Assembly (NCBI GenBank): GCA_965234365.1
Contig: OZ248345.1
Span: 682,001 to 746,000, forward strand
Direction of reading: 5' to 3'
Length of the DNA: 64,000 bases
From: Planktophila grossartii
GTDB lineage: Bacteria > Actinomycetota > Actinomycetes > Nanopelagicales > Nanopelagicaceae
Shown here: positions 25,915 through 34,859 of the stretch, piece by piece
Layout of the letters: each line of letters opens with the position of its first letter
How positions within the stretch are numbered: the stretch's first letter is position 1
Program-made: the position numbers and the translations under genes
The notes under the pieces: generated by a model
What the model was told of the DNA's origin: nothing
What the model saw: only the letters and a program-made list of their open reading frames with translations
The model's database searches: none

Positions 25915-26848
25915 GATGTTGAACAATCTCTGTAAGGGCATTCATTGCAGATTGACGAATCTTCTCGGGTGCAAGGATTACTGCATCAGCCCCATGCCAG
26001 AGTACATCGCTCAAAAGTTCAGATTCTCGAACGAAAGGTATTTCCAGAGTCGTCCAATCATCGCCCTCTGCAATCGACACCGCCTTCAAACGCAAGGAAT
26101 GTGCCTTATCTCGGCGGACCTTTATCGTTGCAATCTCTCGCTCTTCTGGAACTGAGAGTGCGCTACTCATGAGAAATGTCTCGGGAATCTCATACGCCGA
26201 TGGCTTACCTTGAACTGCGACCTCAGAATCAAAACGGTCGAGACGGAAGAGCCTCTCTTCTTTACGATCGAGATCTCGTCCCGCCACATACCAGTAACCG
26301 GATTTCGTTCCGGCCCCGAAAGGTTCAATCACTCGACTCTCGGACTCGAACTCAGCATTGAGGTATGAGAAGGAAATTACTTGTCGTTGTGCAATGGCAT
26401 TGATGATGGTGAGAAAGTTGGTATCTGAAATATGTACCGATGGCGCAATGGCAGGAATTGAATCAAAATCCGAATCGATTCCGAGCGACTTAAGCTTTAC
26501 CAAAGCTGAGAGCGCTGTCGAGTCGAGAATCGCACCTTGCCACGCCTGGGTAGCGAGAGAGATGAGCGAAAGCTCTCTTGGTGAGATGGATGAGATATGC
26601 GCCTTGTAGCTCTCTGGTCGAATGCGATAACCAACCTCATCTTCGAAGAGCGGATCGAATGAACCCACTTCAATCGTTATTCCTAGATTGCGGAGGTCAT
26701 CTTTGTCGCGTTCAAACATACGTTCCATCGCATCTGGTTCACCTTCGTAACCATCGATGGAGGTAAAAATCTGAGACTTGGTCAACCAGCGTTTGGTAGC
26801 AAGGAGCGCGATTGTTAAATTGACTAAGCGCTCACTCTTCCGTGACAC
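25907..26848 (-). CDS. pafB: WYL-domain transcriptional regulator PafB
   Basis: About 313 residues, the partner of PafC. N-terminal winged helix (KSERLVNLTIALLATKRWLT), WYL domain with VISFSYLNAEFES, YWYVAGRDLDRKEERLFRLD and a C-terminal WCX region. I take the GTG at 26848, preceded by AAGGG, as the start; it lies inside the end of trmI (17-base overlap). In most actinobacteria pafA and the Pup/proteasome genes lie between trmI and pafB; here the two genes touch. Confidence 0.9.
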   Translation of the reverse strand: MSRKSERLVNLTIALLATKRWLTKSQIFTSIDGYEGEPDAMERMFERDKDDLRNLGITIEVGSFDPLFEDEVGYRIRPESYKAHISSISPRELSLISLATQAWQGAILDSTALSALVKLKSLGIDSDFDSIPAIAPSVHISDTNFLTIINAIAQRQVISFSYLNAEFESESRVIEPFGAGTKSGYWYVAGRDLDRKEERLFRLDRFDSEVAVQGKPSAYEIPETFLMSSALSVPEEREIATIKVRRDKAHSLRLKAVSIAEGDDWTTLEIPFVRESELLSDVLWHGADAVILAPEKIRQSAMNALTEIVQHHG

Positions 26849-27683
26849 CGTATGCACCCTTTGCAGGACGTCGGCGTCGAGGAAGAACATCTACACCCGG
26901 GGCCATACGTCGACTCTGAATCAAAAATCCAGTGTGTCCGATCATTCTTTGTTGTGGACGCACCGCGAGACCTTCATGATGCCATCCACGAACAATCGTT
27001 TCAGAGCTCTCTGGTTCAGTGAAATGGCCATCTTCCTTAAGCGCCTCAGCCGTTGCTGACAATTGTGTCGTGGTTGCGACATAGGCAAGGAATACACCAC
27101 CTGGGCGCAGTACCTTCGCCGCCATCTCCACGCACTCCCATGGAGCGAGCATGTCGAGAATAACGCGATCAAATTCGTGGCTGAACTCTTTCTCTTGCAC
27201 CGAACCAACTTCAAGTGACCAGTTGGTTGGTTTCTCGCCAAAGTAATCGGTGATATTTGCTGTTGCATTATCAGCAAAATCTTGGCGACGTTCGACTGAG
27301 TGAACTGAACCTTCAGAACCAACTGCTCGCAAAAGAGAGAGAGTGAGTGCTCCACTTCCTACTCCAGCTTCAAGAACGCGCGCGCCAGGATAGATATCGG
27401 CAACGCCCACGATCATTGCCGCATCTTTAGGATAAACAATCGTTGCGCCGCGCGGCATAGAGAGAACATAATCTGCAAGAAGGGGAATAAATGCTGTGAA
27501 TTTCAGACCAGCTGTTGTGCTGACAACAGAACCTTCGGGAAGACCGATGAGATCATCGTGAGTGATCCAACCCTTATGGGTATGCCACTCTTTTCCTGGA
27601 GTTATTGTGAAGCTATAGAGCTTTCCCTTGGGATCGGTAAGTTGGATTCGATCACCGGCTTGGAAATACCCTTGTTTAGACAC
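26832..27683 (-). CDS. trmI: tRNA (adenine-58-N1)-methyltransferase TrmI
   Basis: SAM-dependent enzyme that makes m1A58 in the T-loop of tRNA. 283 residues: an N-terminal beta domain, the segment IVYPKDAAMIVGVADIYPG, SAM-binding LEAGVGSGALTL, and catalytic-region LDMLAPWE. GTG start at 27683. The C-terminal basic stretch LPRRRRPAK is common in actinobacterial homologues. First gene of the nine-gene minus-strand run ending in the mannosyltransferase. Confidence 0.93.
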   Translation of the reverse strand: MSKQGYFQAGDRIQLTDPKGKLYSFTITPGKEWHTHKGWITHDDLIGLPEGSVVSTTAGLKFTAFIPLLADYVLSMPRGATIVYPKDAAMIVGVADIYPGARVLEAGVGSGALTLSLLRAVGSEGSVHSVERRQDFADNATANITDYFGEKPTNWSLEVGSVQEKEFSHEFDRVILDMLAPWECVEMAAKVLRPGGVFLAYVATTTQLSATAEALKEDGHFTEPESSETIVRGWHHEGLAVRPQQRMIGHTGFLIQSRRMAPGVDVLPRRRRPAKGAYGVTEE

Positions 27684-27689
27684 AAGCGC

Positions 27690-27695
27690 ATCTTA
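27690..27695 (-). promoter_or_regulatory. probable -10 element of trmI (leaderless)
   Basis: On the minus strand TAAGAT ends 6 bases before the GTG at 27683, with no ribosome-binding site between. Confidence 0.5.
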
Positions 27696-27728
27696 GGTGA
27701 AAGTCACCTCGCTGTCGGCATCGCGCTG

Positions 27729-27734
27729 TATCGT
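27729..27734 (+). promoter_or_regulatory. probable -10 element of the RecB-like nuclease gene
   Basis: TATCGT ends 7 bases before the ATG at 27742 and supports that start over an earlier in-frame codon at 27697. Confidence 0.4.
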
Positions 27735-27741
27735 CCGTGTG

Positions 27742-28494
27742 ATGGAACCGTTACGCCTCTCCCCTAGCCGTATGAACGATTTCACCAACTGTCCACAGTT
27801 ATACAAATATCGCGCTGTCGACCAATTACCCGAACCACCGAGCATCGATGCCGAACGCGGCAAGTTGATCCACGCTGTCCTTGAAGACCTCTTTGAACTT
27901 CCCGCTCCTCAGCGAACTTTTGAGTCCGCGCTCGAAATTCTGCCCACAAAATGGAGCGAACAATTAGAAGGTAAGCCAGAGCTAGCAGCCCTCATTCTCG
28001 ACGAGAAAGAGTGGTTTGACCGAGCTCATTCACTCTTGACCAATTACTTCTCATTAGAAAAGCCATCCTCTTTTGAATCCACTTATCGCGAACTTCACTT
28101 AGAGCGTGATATCTCCGAAGAAATCTATCTCCATGGTTATGTCGATCGCCTCGATGTTGCACCTACTGGAGAAGTTAGAATCGTTGATTACAAGACCGGC
28201 AAGTCTCCAAAACCGGGCTGGGAAGAGAAGGCGCTCTTTCAATTACGCGTCTATGCGCTTCTCTATTGGCAGAATGAAGGCGTCTTACCGAAGCTTCTCC
28301 AATTGATTTATCTCGGAGATTCACGAGTGGTCAAGAGCGAACCGACTGAAGCTCAGCTCAAATCTACTGAAAAGATTCTTAAAAATATTGGGGATGAAAT
28401 TCTGACTGCTCTTGAGACAGGTGATTTTCCAACAAAGAAGTCACGACTCTGTGATTGGTGTTTCTTTAAAGCAATCTGCCCAGCACATAACTAA
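27742..28494 (+). CDS. RecB-family PD-(D/E)XK nuclease (Cas4/AddB-like)
   Basis: About 250 residues. RLSPSRMNDFTNCPQLYKYR at the start and GKLIHAVLEDLFEL are the N-terminal motifs; catalytic residues lie in VRIVDYKTGKSPKPG (Asp and Lys), with an associated QLRVYALLYW helix. The C-terminal LCDWCFFKAICP resembles the iron-sulfur cysteine motif of Cas4/AddB, with an earlier Cys at NCPQ. Not CRISPR-associated: no array or cas gene is near, and it faces trmI as in mycobacteria (Rv2119-like, from memory). Convergent with metH, four bases apart. Confidence 0.85.
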   Translation: MEPLRLSPSRMNDFTNCPQLYKYRAVDQLPEPPSIDAERGKLIHAVLEDLFELPAPQRTFESALEILPTKWSEQLEGKPELAALILDEKEWFDRAHSLLTNYFSLEKPSSFESTYRELHLERDISEEIYLHGYVDRLDVAPTGEVRIVDYKTGKSPKPGWEEKALFQLRVYALLYWQNEGVLPKLLQLIYLGDSRVVKSEPTEAQLKSTEKILKNIGDEILTALETGDFPTKKSRLCDWCFFKAICPAHN

Positions 28495-28498
28495 GAAG

Positions 28499-31400
28499 TT
28501 AGTTGGCGTTGAAGTACTTCGCTTCCGGGTGATGCACGATTATTGCTGACGTCGATTGTTCTGGATGAAGCTGGAACTCCTCCGAAAGCTCAACTCCGAT
28601 TCGACCTGGTTCAAGCAGCTCACATAGTTGAGTCTGTTGTTCGATATCAGGACATGCCGGATACCCGAATGAGTAACGAGAACCTCGGTATCCCTGATCA
28701 AGAATTCCTTGAAGGTCGGGTGAATCATCTCCACGGACAGCCATCTCCTCGCGGATACGTGCATGCCAGTGTTCAGCTAACGCTTCAGTTAATTGAACTG
28801 AGAGACCATGTAACTCAAGATAATCACGATAGGCATCTGCGGCAAAGAGCCCATTAGCTGCCTTGCTGACCGTGTTGCCCATCGTGACAACATGGAATGC
28901 AACAACATCGGTCTTACCCGAATCTTTCGAGGCGAAGAAATCTGCAAGACATAATCTGCGGTCGCGAGATTGACGTGGGAATGAGAAACGGGTGCGCTCT
29001 TTTCCTGCATCGGGTCCTTCATGATGAAGAATAATCAGATTATTGCCATCAGAGACACATGGGAAGTAGCCATAGACAACAGCCGCTTCTAGCCACCCGT
29101 TGGATTGAACTTCATTGAGCAACTTACGAAGCCGTGGACGACCTTCAGTTTCAGCCATCGCTTCGAATTCTCCGCGTGCACCTTTGAGGCCCCACTGACC
29201 CATGAAGAGTGCGCGTTCATCGAGCATGCCAACATAATCTGCGAGAGGAATTCCTTTAACAATTCGTGAACCGAAGAAGGGAGCTTTTGGAATTTCAATG
29301 TCTAGCGCAACATCACTTCGCACTGTATCGAGTGGACGATCTTCTGCTTTACGTGCGACAGCCTTCACCTTACGTTCGCGCAGTGCAGGAAGTTCAGCCC
29401 CCTCGTCTCCGCGCTTGACCGCCATGATTGCATCCATAAGTCGTAGACCTTCAAAGGCGTCACGGGCGTAACGAACTTCTCCAGGGAAGATTGAGGCAAG
29501 ATCTTGTTCTACATAAGCACGAGTAAGGGCTGCTCCCCCAAGTACTACCGGCCACTTATCCGATAAACCACGCGAAGTAATCTCTTCAAGATTCTCCTTC
29601 ATGATTACTGTTGATTTCACAAGGAGTCCAGACATACCAATAGCATCCACTTCATTTTCAAGCGCTGCATCGATAATTTGATTGATTGTCTGCTTAATTC
29701 CAATATTAACTACTTGATAACCATTATTAGAAAGGATGATATCTACCAGGTTCTTGCCAATATCGTGTACGTCGCCCTTTACCGTTGCAAGCAACATACG
29801 CCCGCGGCCAGCATCGCTCGTTTTCTCCATATGGGGTTCGAGATAAGCAACTGCCGATTTCATTACTTCTGCGCTCTGAAGAACGAATGGGAGTTGCATC
29901 TCGCCCTTACCGAAGAGCTCGCCAACTACCTTCATGCCCTCGAGAAGATGATCGTTAATGATAGAAAGTGGAGCGATACCTTCCGACATAGCGGTATCGA
30001 GATCGTCGGTAAGACCCACTTTTTCGCCATCGATGATTCGACGCTCTAAACGTTCGCGCAATGGAAGGGCTGCAAGCTCTGAGGCTCGAATGTTGCGGGA
30101 GGCGGCGAGCTCTACTCCTTCAAATAACTGGAGGAACTCTTGGAGTGGATCGTAAGTACATGTGTCACCGTCGTAGATACGACGGTCATAGATGAGGTCG
30201 AGGGCAACTTCCTTCTGACGAGCTTCGATACGTGCCATAGGCATAATCTTTGAAGGATGAACGATGGCTGAATCGAGACCAGCTTCCACACATTCGTGCA
30301 GGAAGACTGAGTTGAGAACGACTCGGGCTGCGGGATTAAGGCCGAATGAGACGTTACTGACGCCGAGAGTTGTCTGGACTCTTGGATATTCAGTCTTCAG
30401 AGTTTTGATTGCACTAATCGTTTCAATTCCATCGCGACGAGTCTCTTCTTGACCCGTGGCTATTGGGAAAGTGAGCGTATCAATCAAGATATCTCCCACG
30501 TTCATTCCCCAATTGCTGGTGAGATCTTCAATGAGTCGACGAGCTACGCGCAATTTCCAATCTGCAGTTCGAGCTTGTCCCTCCTCATCAATCGTGAGAG
30601 CAACAACCGATGCGCCATGCTCCTGAACCAAAGGCATGATGCGAGCAAAACGTGAAGTTGGGCCATCACCATCTTCGTAGTTAACGGAGTTGATCACACA
30701 GCGTCCACCAAGGGCTTCTAGTCCAGCTTTGAGAACAGCAGGCTCGGTCGAGTCGAGAACAATCGGAAGTGTCGAGGCAGTTGCGAAACGAGAAGCGATT
30801 TCATACATGTCACGTGCACCGTCGCGACCTACGTAATCAACAGAGAGATCAAGCATGTGTGCACCATCGCGAATTTGATCACGTGCGATTTCAACACATG
30901 TTGCCCAATCTTCAGCAACAAGTGCATCGCGGAAGGCTCGTGAACCATTGGCATTAGTACGTTCACCGATAGCTAGATAGGTCTTATCTTGTCTAAAGGG
31001 AACGTATTGATAGAGCGATGATGCACCCGGATCCAATTCAGGAATGCGACTCTTTACAGCATGACGATCAAGGCGAGAAACAACAGCGGCTAAATGTGCT
31101 GGCGTAGTTCCGCAGCAACCACCAATCAAAGAAATTCCGTAATCATTGACGAAAGTTTCCAGCGCAGTGGCAAGCTCTTCAGGGCCTAATGGGTACTCAG
31201 CTCCCTTAGCTCCAAGGATGGGAAGACCAGCATTGGGCATTACTGAGATGGAACAGGTTGCATTCTTGGACAGATAGCGGAGATGTTCTGACATCTCGGC
31301 AGGACCTGTTGCACAGTTGAGGCCGATGAGATCAATATTGAGAGGTTCGAGGGCATTGAGAGCTGCACCGATTTCAGAACCGAGCAACATGGTTCCGGTT

Positions 31401-32011
31401 GTTTCAACCGTTACTTGTGCAATCAGAATGACATCGCGCACTGACTCATCAATTGCTTGTCGTGCGCCATTGACAGCAGCTTTTGCTTGAAGCAAATCTT
31501 GTGTTGTCTCGATGAGAAGTGCATCAGAACCAGAATCTACGAGCCCCTTCGACGCCGTGTAGTAAGCCTCTTTCAGGTGCGCATAGGTTGTATGGCCCAA
31601 GCTGGGGAGCTTAGTTCCCGGCCCAAGCGAACCTAAAACAAAGCGTGGCTTGTCGGGAGTACTAAATGCATCAGCGGCTTCACGCGCAATCTTTCCACCA
31701 GCAAATGCAAGTTCGTAGATTCGATCTTCAATTCCATATTCAGCCAAGTTTGCCCAGTTGGCCCCGAAGGTATTCGTTTCAACGGCATCTACTCCGACGG
31801 CAAGGTAGGCATCGTGAACTGAACGAACGAGATCCGGTCGGGTGATGTTGAGAATCTCGTTGCAGCCTTCGTGGTTTTGGAAATCTTCGAGCGAAGGATC
31901 TGCTGCCTGCAGCATTGTGCCCATGGCCCCATCGGCAATTACGGTGCGGGATGCAAGGGCTTGACGGAGCAGACCTTCGGCTACTGGATGTGCCTTCTTA
32001 TCGCTCGTCAC
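28499..32011 (-). CDS. metH: cobalamin-dependent methionine synthase
   Basis: Makes methionine from homocysteine and methyltetrahydrofolate. All four modules are present in 1170 residues: homocysteine-binding with zinc cysteines in LNCATGPAEM and GGCCGTTPAH; pterin-binding from GERTNANGSRAFRDAL; the cobalamin cap and B12 domain with the ligand His in DVHDIGKNLVDI; and the SAM reactivation domain with YSFGYPACPD. GTG start at 32011 with no leader, so there is no room for a cobalamin riboswitch. It depends on imported or home-made B12. Confidence 0.96.
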   Translation of the reverse strand: MTSDKKAHPVAEGLLRQALASRTVIADGAMGTMLQAADPSLEDFQNHEGCNEILNITRPDLVRSVHDAYLAVGVDAVETNTFGANWANLAEYGIEDRIYELAFAGGKIAREAADAFSTPDKPRFVLGSLGPGTKLPSLGHTTYAHLKEAYYTASKGLVDSGSDALLIETTQDLLQAKAAVNGARQAIDESVRDVILIAQVTVETTGTMLLGSEIGAALNALEPLNIDLIGLNCATGPAEMSEHLRYLSKNATCSISVMPNAGLPILGAKGAEYPLGPEELATALETFVNDYGISLIGGCCGTTPAHLAAVVSRLDRHAVKSRIPELDPGASSLYQYVPFRQDKTYLAIGERTNANGSRAFRDALVAEDWATCVEIARDQIRDGAHMLDLSVDYVGRDGARDMYEIASRFATASTLPIVLDSTEPAVLKAGLEALGGRCVINSVNYEDGDGPTSRFARIMPLVQEHGASVVALTIDEEGQARTADWKLRVARRLIEDLTSNWGMNVGDILIDTLTFPIATGQEETRRDGIETISAIKTLKTEYPRVQTTLGVSNVSFGLNPAARVVLNSVFLHECVEAGLDSAIVHPSKIMPMARIEARQKEVALDLIYDRRIYDGDTCTYDPLQEFLQLFEGVELAASRNIRASELAALPLRERLERRIIDGEKVGLTDDLDTAMSEGIAPLSIINDHLLEGMKVVGELFGKGEMQLPFVLQSAEVMKSAVAYLEPHMEKTSDAGRGRMLLATVKGDVHDIGKNLVDIILSNNGYQVVNIGIKQTINQIIDAALENEVDAIGMSGLLVKSTVIMKENLEEITSRGLSDKWPVVLGGAALTRAYVEQDLASIFPGEVRYARDAFEGLRLMDAIMAVKRGDEGAELPALRERKVKAVARKAEDRPLDTVRSDVALDIEIPKAPFFGSRIVKGIPLADYVGMLDERALFMGQWGLKGARGEFEAMAETEGRPRLRKLLNEVQSNGWLEAAVVYGYFPCVSDGNNLIILHHEGPDAGKERTRFSFPRQSRDRRLCLADFFASKDSGKTDVVAFHVVTMGNTVSKAANGLFAADAYRDYLELHGLSVQLTEALAEHWHARIREEMAVRGDDSPDLQGILDQGYRGSRYSFGYPACPDIEQQTQLCELLEPGRIGVELSEEFQLHPEQSTSAIIVHHPEAKYFNAN

Positions 32012-32018
32012 GGCGCTG

Positions 32019-32024
32019 AGGTTA
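32019..32024 (-). promoter_or_regulatory. probable -10 element of metH (leaderless)
   Basis: TAACCT on the minus strand ends 7 bases before the metH GTG at 32011. It lies back to back with the box of the PAC2 gene, three bases apart. Confidence 0.5.
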
Positions 32025-32027
32025 CCG

Positions 32028-32033
32028 TAAGGT
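32028..32033 (+). promoter_or_regulatory. probable -10 element of the PAC2 gene (leaderless)
   Basis: TAAGGT ends 7 bases before the GTG at 32041 and decides that start over the GTG at 32032, which would sit on the box itself. Confidence 0.45.
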
Positions 32034-32040
32034 GTCCGAT

Positions 32041-32904
32041 GTGGAGATTCATCAAATACCTGCGCTCCGTTCGCCCGTCATGGTTATCGCATTTTCGGGC
32101 TGGAACGATGCAGGCGAGGCTGCAACAGGTGCCGCATCCCATCTCTTAGCTTCATGGACTGACTCTTCTACTGATGTTGTTCCCGAATTGATTACTGATG
32201 TCGACCCAGAGGATTTCTATGACTTCCAAGTCAATAGACCGATGGTGGAAGTCGATGATTCAAGTATTCGTAGCCTCACATGGCCCGGTACTCAAGTCTT
32301 TGGTTTACGTACACCGAACCTTGACCATGACTTCGTCGTAGTCCGTGGTGTTGAACCATCGATGAAGTGGAAGACTTTCGCTGCAGACATTCTCGATCTA
32401 GCAGATGATCTCGAAGTAGATATGGTGATCACTCTTGGATCTATGTTGGCTGATACCCCTCACACTCGCCCCATCACGGTGAGTGGAAGTGGCGCACACC
32501 CTGAGATTGCACGTCGCCTCGGAGTGGAAATTAGTAAATATGAAGGCCCCACTGGAATTCTAGGCGTCATTCAAGATGCATGCGTTCGTCGTGGGATAGA
32601 TGCAGTATCTCTCTGGGCTGGGATTCCTCACTATGCATCAAATTCACCTTCACCTAAGGCGACACTCGCCCTCGTTAATGCACTCGAAGATTTCCTTGAA
32701 ATTTCTCTTCCACAAGGAGATCTACCCGAAGAGTCAGCAACATGGGAAGAAGAAGTAACAGAGATGGCCAAGGAAGATTCCGACGTAGCCGAATATGTGA
32801 AAGCACTTGAAGAGAGCAAAGATTCCTCCGAGTTACCTGAAGCCACCGGAGAATCAATTGCTCGCGAGTTGGAAAGATTTTTACGCCGACAAACGGAGAA
32901 TTAA
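32041..32904 (+). CDS. PAC2 family protein
   Basis: About 287 residues. The N-terminal SPVMVIAFSGWNDAGEAATG and later VITLGSMLADTPHTRP, GPTGILGVIQDA and LWAGIPHYAS are characteristic of the actinobacterial PAC2 family, related to eukaryotic proteasome assembly chaperone 2 and archaeal homologues. Function in bacteria is not established. Mycobacteria also place it next to metH. The acidic C-terminal tail overlaps the end of mshC by four bases. Confidence 0.87.
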   Translation: MEIHQIPALRSPVMVIAFSGWNDAGEAATGAASHLLASWTDSSTDVVPELITDVDPEDFYDFQVNRPMVEVDDSSIRSLTWPGTQVFGLRTPNLDHDFVVVRGVEPSMKWKTFAADILDLADDLEVDMVITLGSMLADTPHTRPITVSGSGAHPEIARRLGVEISKYEGPTGILGVIQDACVRRGIDAVSLWAGIPHYASNSPSPKATLALVNALEDFLEISLPQGDLPEESATWEEEVTEMAKEDSDVAEYVKALEESKDSSELPEATGESIARELERFLRRQTEN

Positions 32905-34142
32905 AGGGCGATTCCAAGCAAAGTATCGAGCGCACGTGAAAGCTCTCCCGCAACTCCCCCGGTGGCCCCAGATTCTGTTGATTCCATCCATCTCTTAATT
33001 GCCGCAAGTGCCCGTGGCGTATCTAAGTTCTGTGAGAGAGCTGCGATGACTTCTGTAATGACATCGTCAGTCGGAGCAACTTCCATACGTGCAAGGTTGA
33101 GTTGAAGTCGATCAATATCAACTGACGCTTGAGCCAGGAGTGAACCAGTCCACATGAGATCGGCGGCGTAAGGGTGGCCCATGAGCGCCCAACGAATTGA
33201 TGCTGGATTTACACCAGATGAGATGAGTTTGGAGACAAAAACCAAGTTGCCGAGAGATTTACTCATCTTCTCACCATCAAGGCCGATCATTCCGGCATGA
33301 ACATAGCTACGCGCAAATTTCTGGCTGTTAATACTGCGACTCTGCGCAGCTGACATCTCGTGATGAGGGAAGACGAGATCGCTTCCACCTCCTTGAATAT
33401 CAATAGCATATTCATCGTTCGCATCTGGACTTAAGTAATGCAAGGCGATTGCGCAACATTCGATATGCCAGCCGGGTCGACCTGCTCCAAATGGACTTGG
33501 CCAACCTGGCTCGCCTTCACGTTGCGAGAGCCAAACAAGTGCATCGAGAGGATCTTCTTTCCCTGGCTTCTTGGGATCCCCGCCGCGTTCTGCAAAGATT
33601 TCGAGCATCTTCTCTTGCGAATAGTGAGAGCGTTCGCCGAACTCTGAATCTGAATGAACTCTGTAATAGATATCCGAACCCACTTCATATGTGGTTCCAG
33701 CATCGCGCAACTTTTGAACAGCATCAACGACAAGCGGCATAGCTTCCACAACCCCGATGTAATCCTTGGGCGGGATGATATGGAGATCTGTCATATCTCC
33801 CATAAATAGATCAACTTGCGATTGGGCGAGATCCTTCCAATCGACACCATCACGATGTGCTCGTTCGAGAAGTGGATCATCGATATCAGTGATGTTTTGA
33901 ACGAAATCTACCCTCGCACCTGTAGCGCGCAAAAATCGGTTGATGAGATCGAAGGTCAAATAGGTAGCAGCATGTCCTAAGTGCGTCGCATCGTATGGCG
34001 TGATGCCACAGACATACATTCTGTAGTGGGACTTTTTTGGAAGAGTCTCTACTTTCTGCGCTGCAGTGTTGAAGAGCGCAAGCTCAGGTACCTGAAAACG
34101 CGAATGCAGCTGTGGGATGTAGAGATCAGGCCAGGCGCGCAT
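32901..34142 (-). CDS. mshC: cysteine:GlcN-Ins ligase (mycothiol synthesis)
   Basis: Joins cysteine to 1D-myo-inositol glucosaminide, the third step towards mycothiol, the actinobacterial redox thiol. 413 residues, a CysRS paralogue: MRAWPDLYIP at the start, zinc and nucleotide motif MYVCGITPYDATHLGHA, WHIECCAIA, and KMSKS. The MRAW start and short C-terminus without an anticodon-binding domain separate it from cysteinyl-tRNA synthetase. Last gene of a four-gene coupled operon. Confidence 0.93.
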   Translation of the reverse strand: MRAWPDLYIPQLHSRFQVPELALFNTAAQKVETLPKKSHYRMYVCGITPYDATHLGHAATYLTFDLINRFLRATGARVDFVQNITDIDDPLLERAHRDGVDWKDLAQSQVDLFMGDMTDLHIIPPKDYIGVVEAMPLVVDAVQKLRDAGTTYEVGSDIYYRVHSDSEFGERSHYSQEKMLEIFAERGGDPKKPGKEDPLDALVWLSQREGEPGWPSPFGAGRPGWHIECCAIALHYLSPDANDEYAIDIQGGGSDLVFPHHEMSAAQSRSINSQKFARSYVHAGMIGLDGEKMSKSLGNLVFVSKLISSGVNPASIRWALMGHPYAADLMWTGSLLAQASVDIDRLQLNLARMEVAPTDDVITEVIAALSQNLDTPRALAAIKRWMESTESGATGGVAGELSRALDTLLGIAL

Positions 34143-34157
34143 ACGTCAAACTCTAAC

Positions 34158-34859
34158 TTAAAACGGAGGCCAAGGAACCGCTGGCCATTCATCGCTCGGC
34201 GTTGGGAATTTCTTCTCCACTAACAATCTATTGATGCGGGCTAGGAGCGCGGAATATTCACTCTCTGAAATAAGTTCTAGCAATTGCGCTGATGATTCGA
34301 TAACGGACTTCTCAAGTAGCAAGAGTCGCTCGATCTCTTCATGCGTCAGCAACTTATCCGCCCACTGCCAAAGAACGGTGCGCAACTTATCTTCCTCATG
34401 GAAGGTAACTCCATGGTCGCAGCCATGTACCAAATCAGTTCTTATCGGAAGTAGGTGGCCAATCTTGCGATCAGTATTATTCACAACTGCATCGAAGAGA
34501 GCCATCTTCCGAAGCTCTGAATTATCTTGACGGTAGAACTCTGCAAGATCGATTTCTTCATCGATATGAATCCATTGCTGGACCATTCCTGTGCCAAATG
34601 GACCATCTCGCAACACTGTTGGGGGAACAACTCCGAAATTGCCAAGTTCACTTATCAAGTAGGCAGCAAATTCGCGTTGAGCAAGGTTGCCATCTTGAAA
34701 ATCCCATAGCGGCCTCTCACCCGCGACTGGTTTATAGATCACGGGAATAGTCGCAGAATCGAATGTGCAGTTTGCATAGAGCGTTGCATTTGATGCATCG
34801 ACGAGGCGACCCGTGACTTCAAGTATTCCACCGCTGAGGTGTTCAATGATCGAACTCAT
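34158..34859 (-). CDS. SCO1664 family protein, PI3/4-kinase-like fold
   Basis: 233 residues. Kinase-like marks: IPVIYKP with candidate ATP-binding Lys43, catalytic-loop-like FDAVVNNTDRK (Asp130, Lys132), and GCDHGVTFH (Asp148) in place of DFG. The family is conserved in actinobacteria and Chloroflexi and has weak similarity to phosphatidylinositol 3/4-kinases; its substrate is unknown. It overlaps DUF3090 by ATGA and precedes mshC by 15 bases. Confidence 0.82.
   Translation of the reverse strand: MSSIIEHLSGGILEVTGRLVDASNATLYANCTFDSATIPVIYKPVAGERPLWDFQDGNLAQREFAAYLISELGNFGVVPPTVLRDGPFGTGMVQQWIHIDEEIDLAEFYRQDNSELRKMALFDAVVNNTDRKIGHLLPIRTDLVHGCDHGVTFHEEDKLRTVLWQWADKLLTHEEIERLLLLEKSVIESSAQLLELISESEYSALLARINRLLVEKKFPTPSDEWPAVPWPPF

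Noticed and set aside
27742..28494. Cas4 of a CRISPR system
   Set aside because: The nuclease has Cas4-like motifs, but there is no repeat array or other cas gene, and its position next to trmI is the usual one for a conserved actinobacterial RecB-like nuclease.
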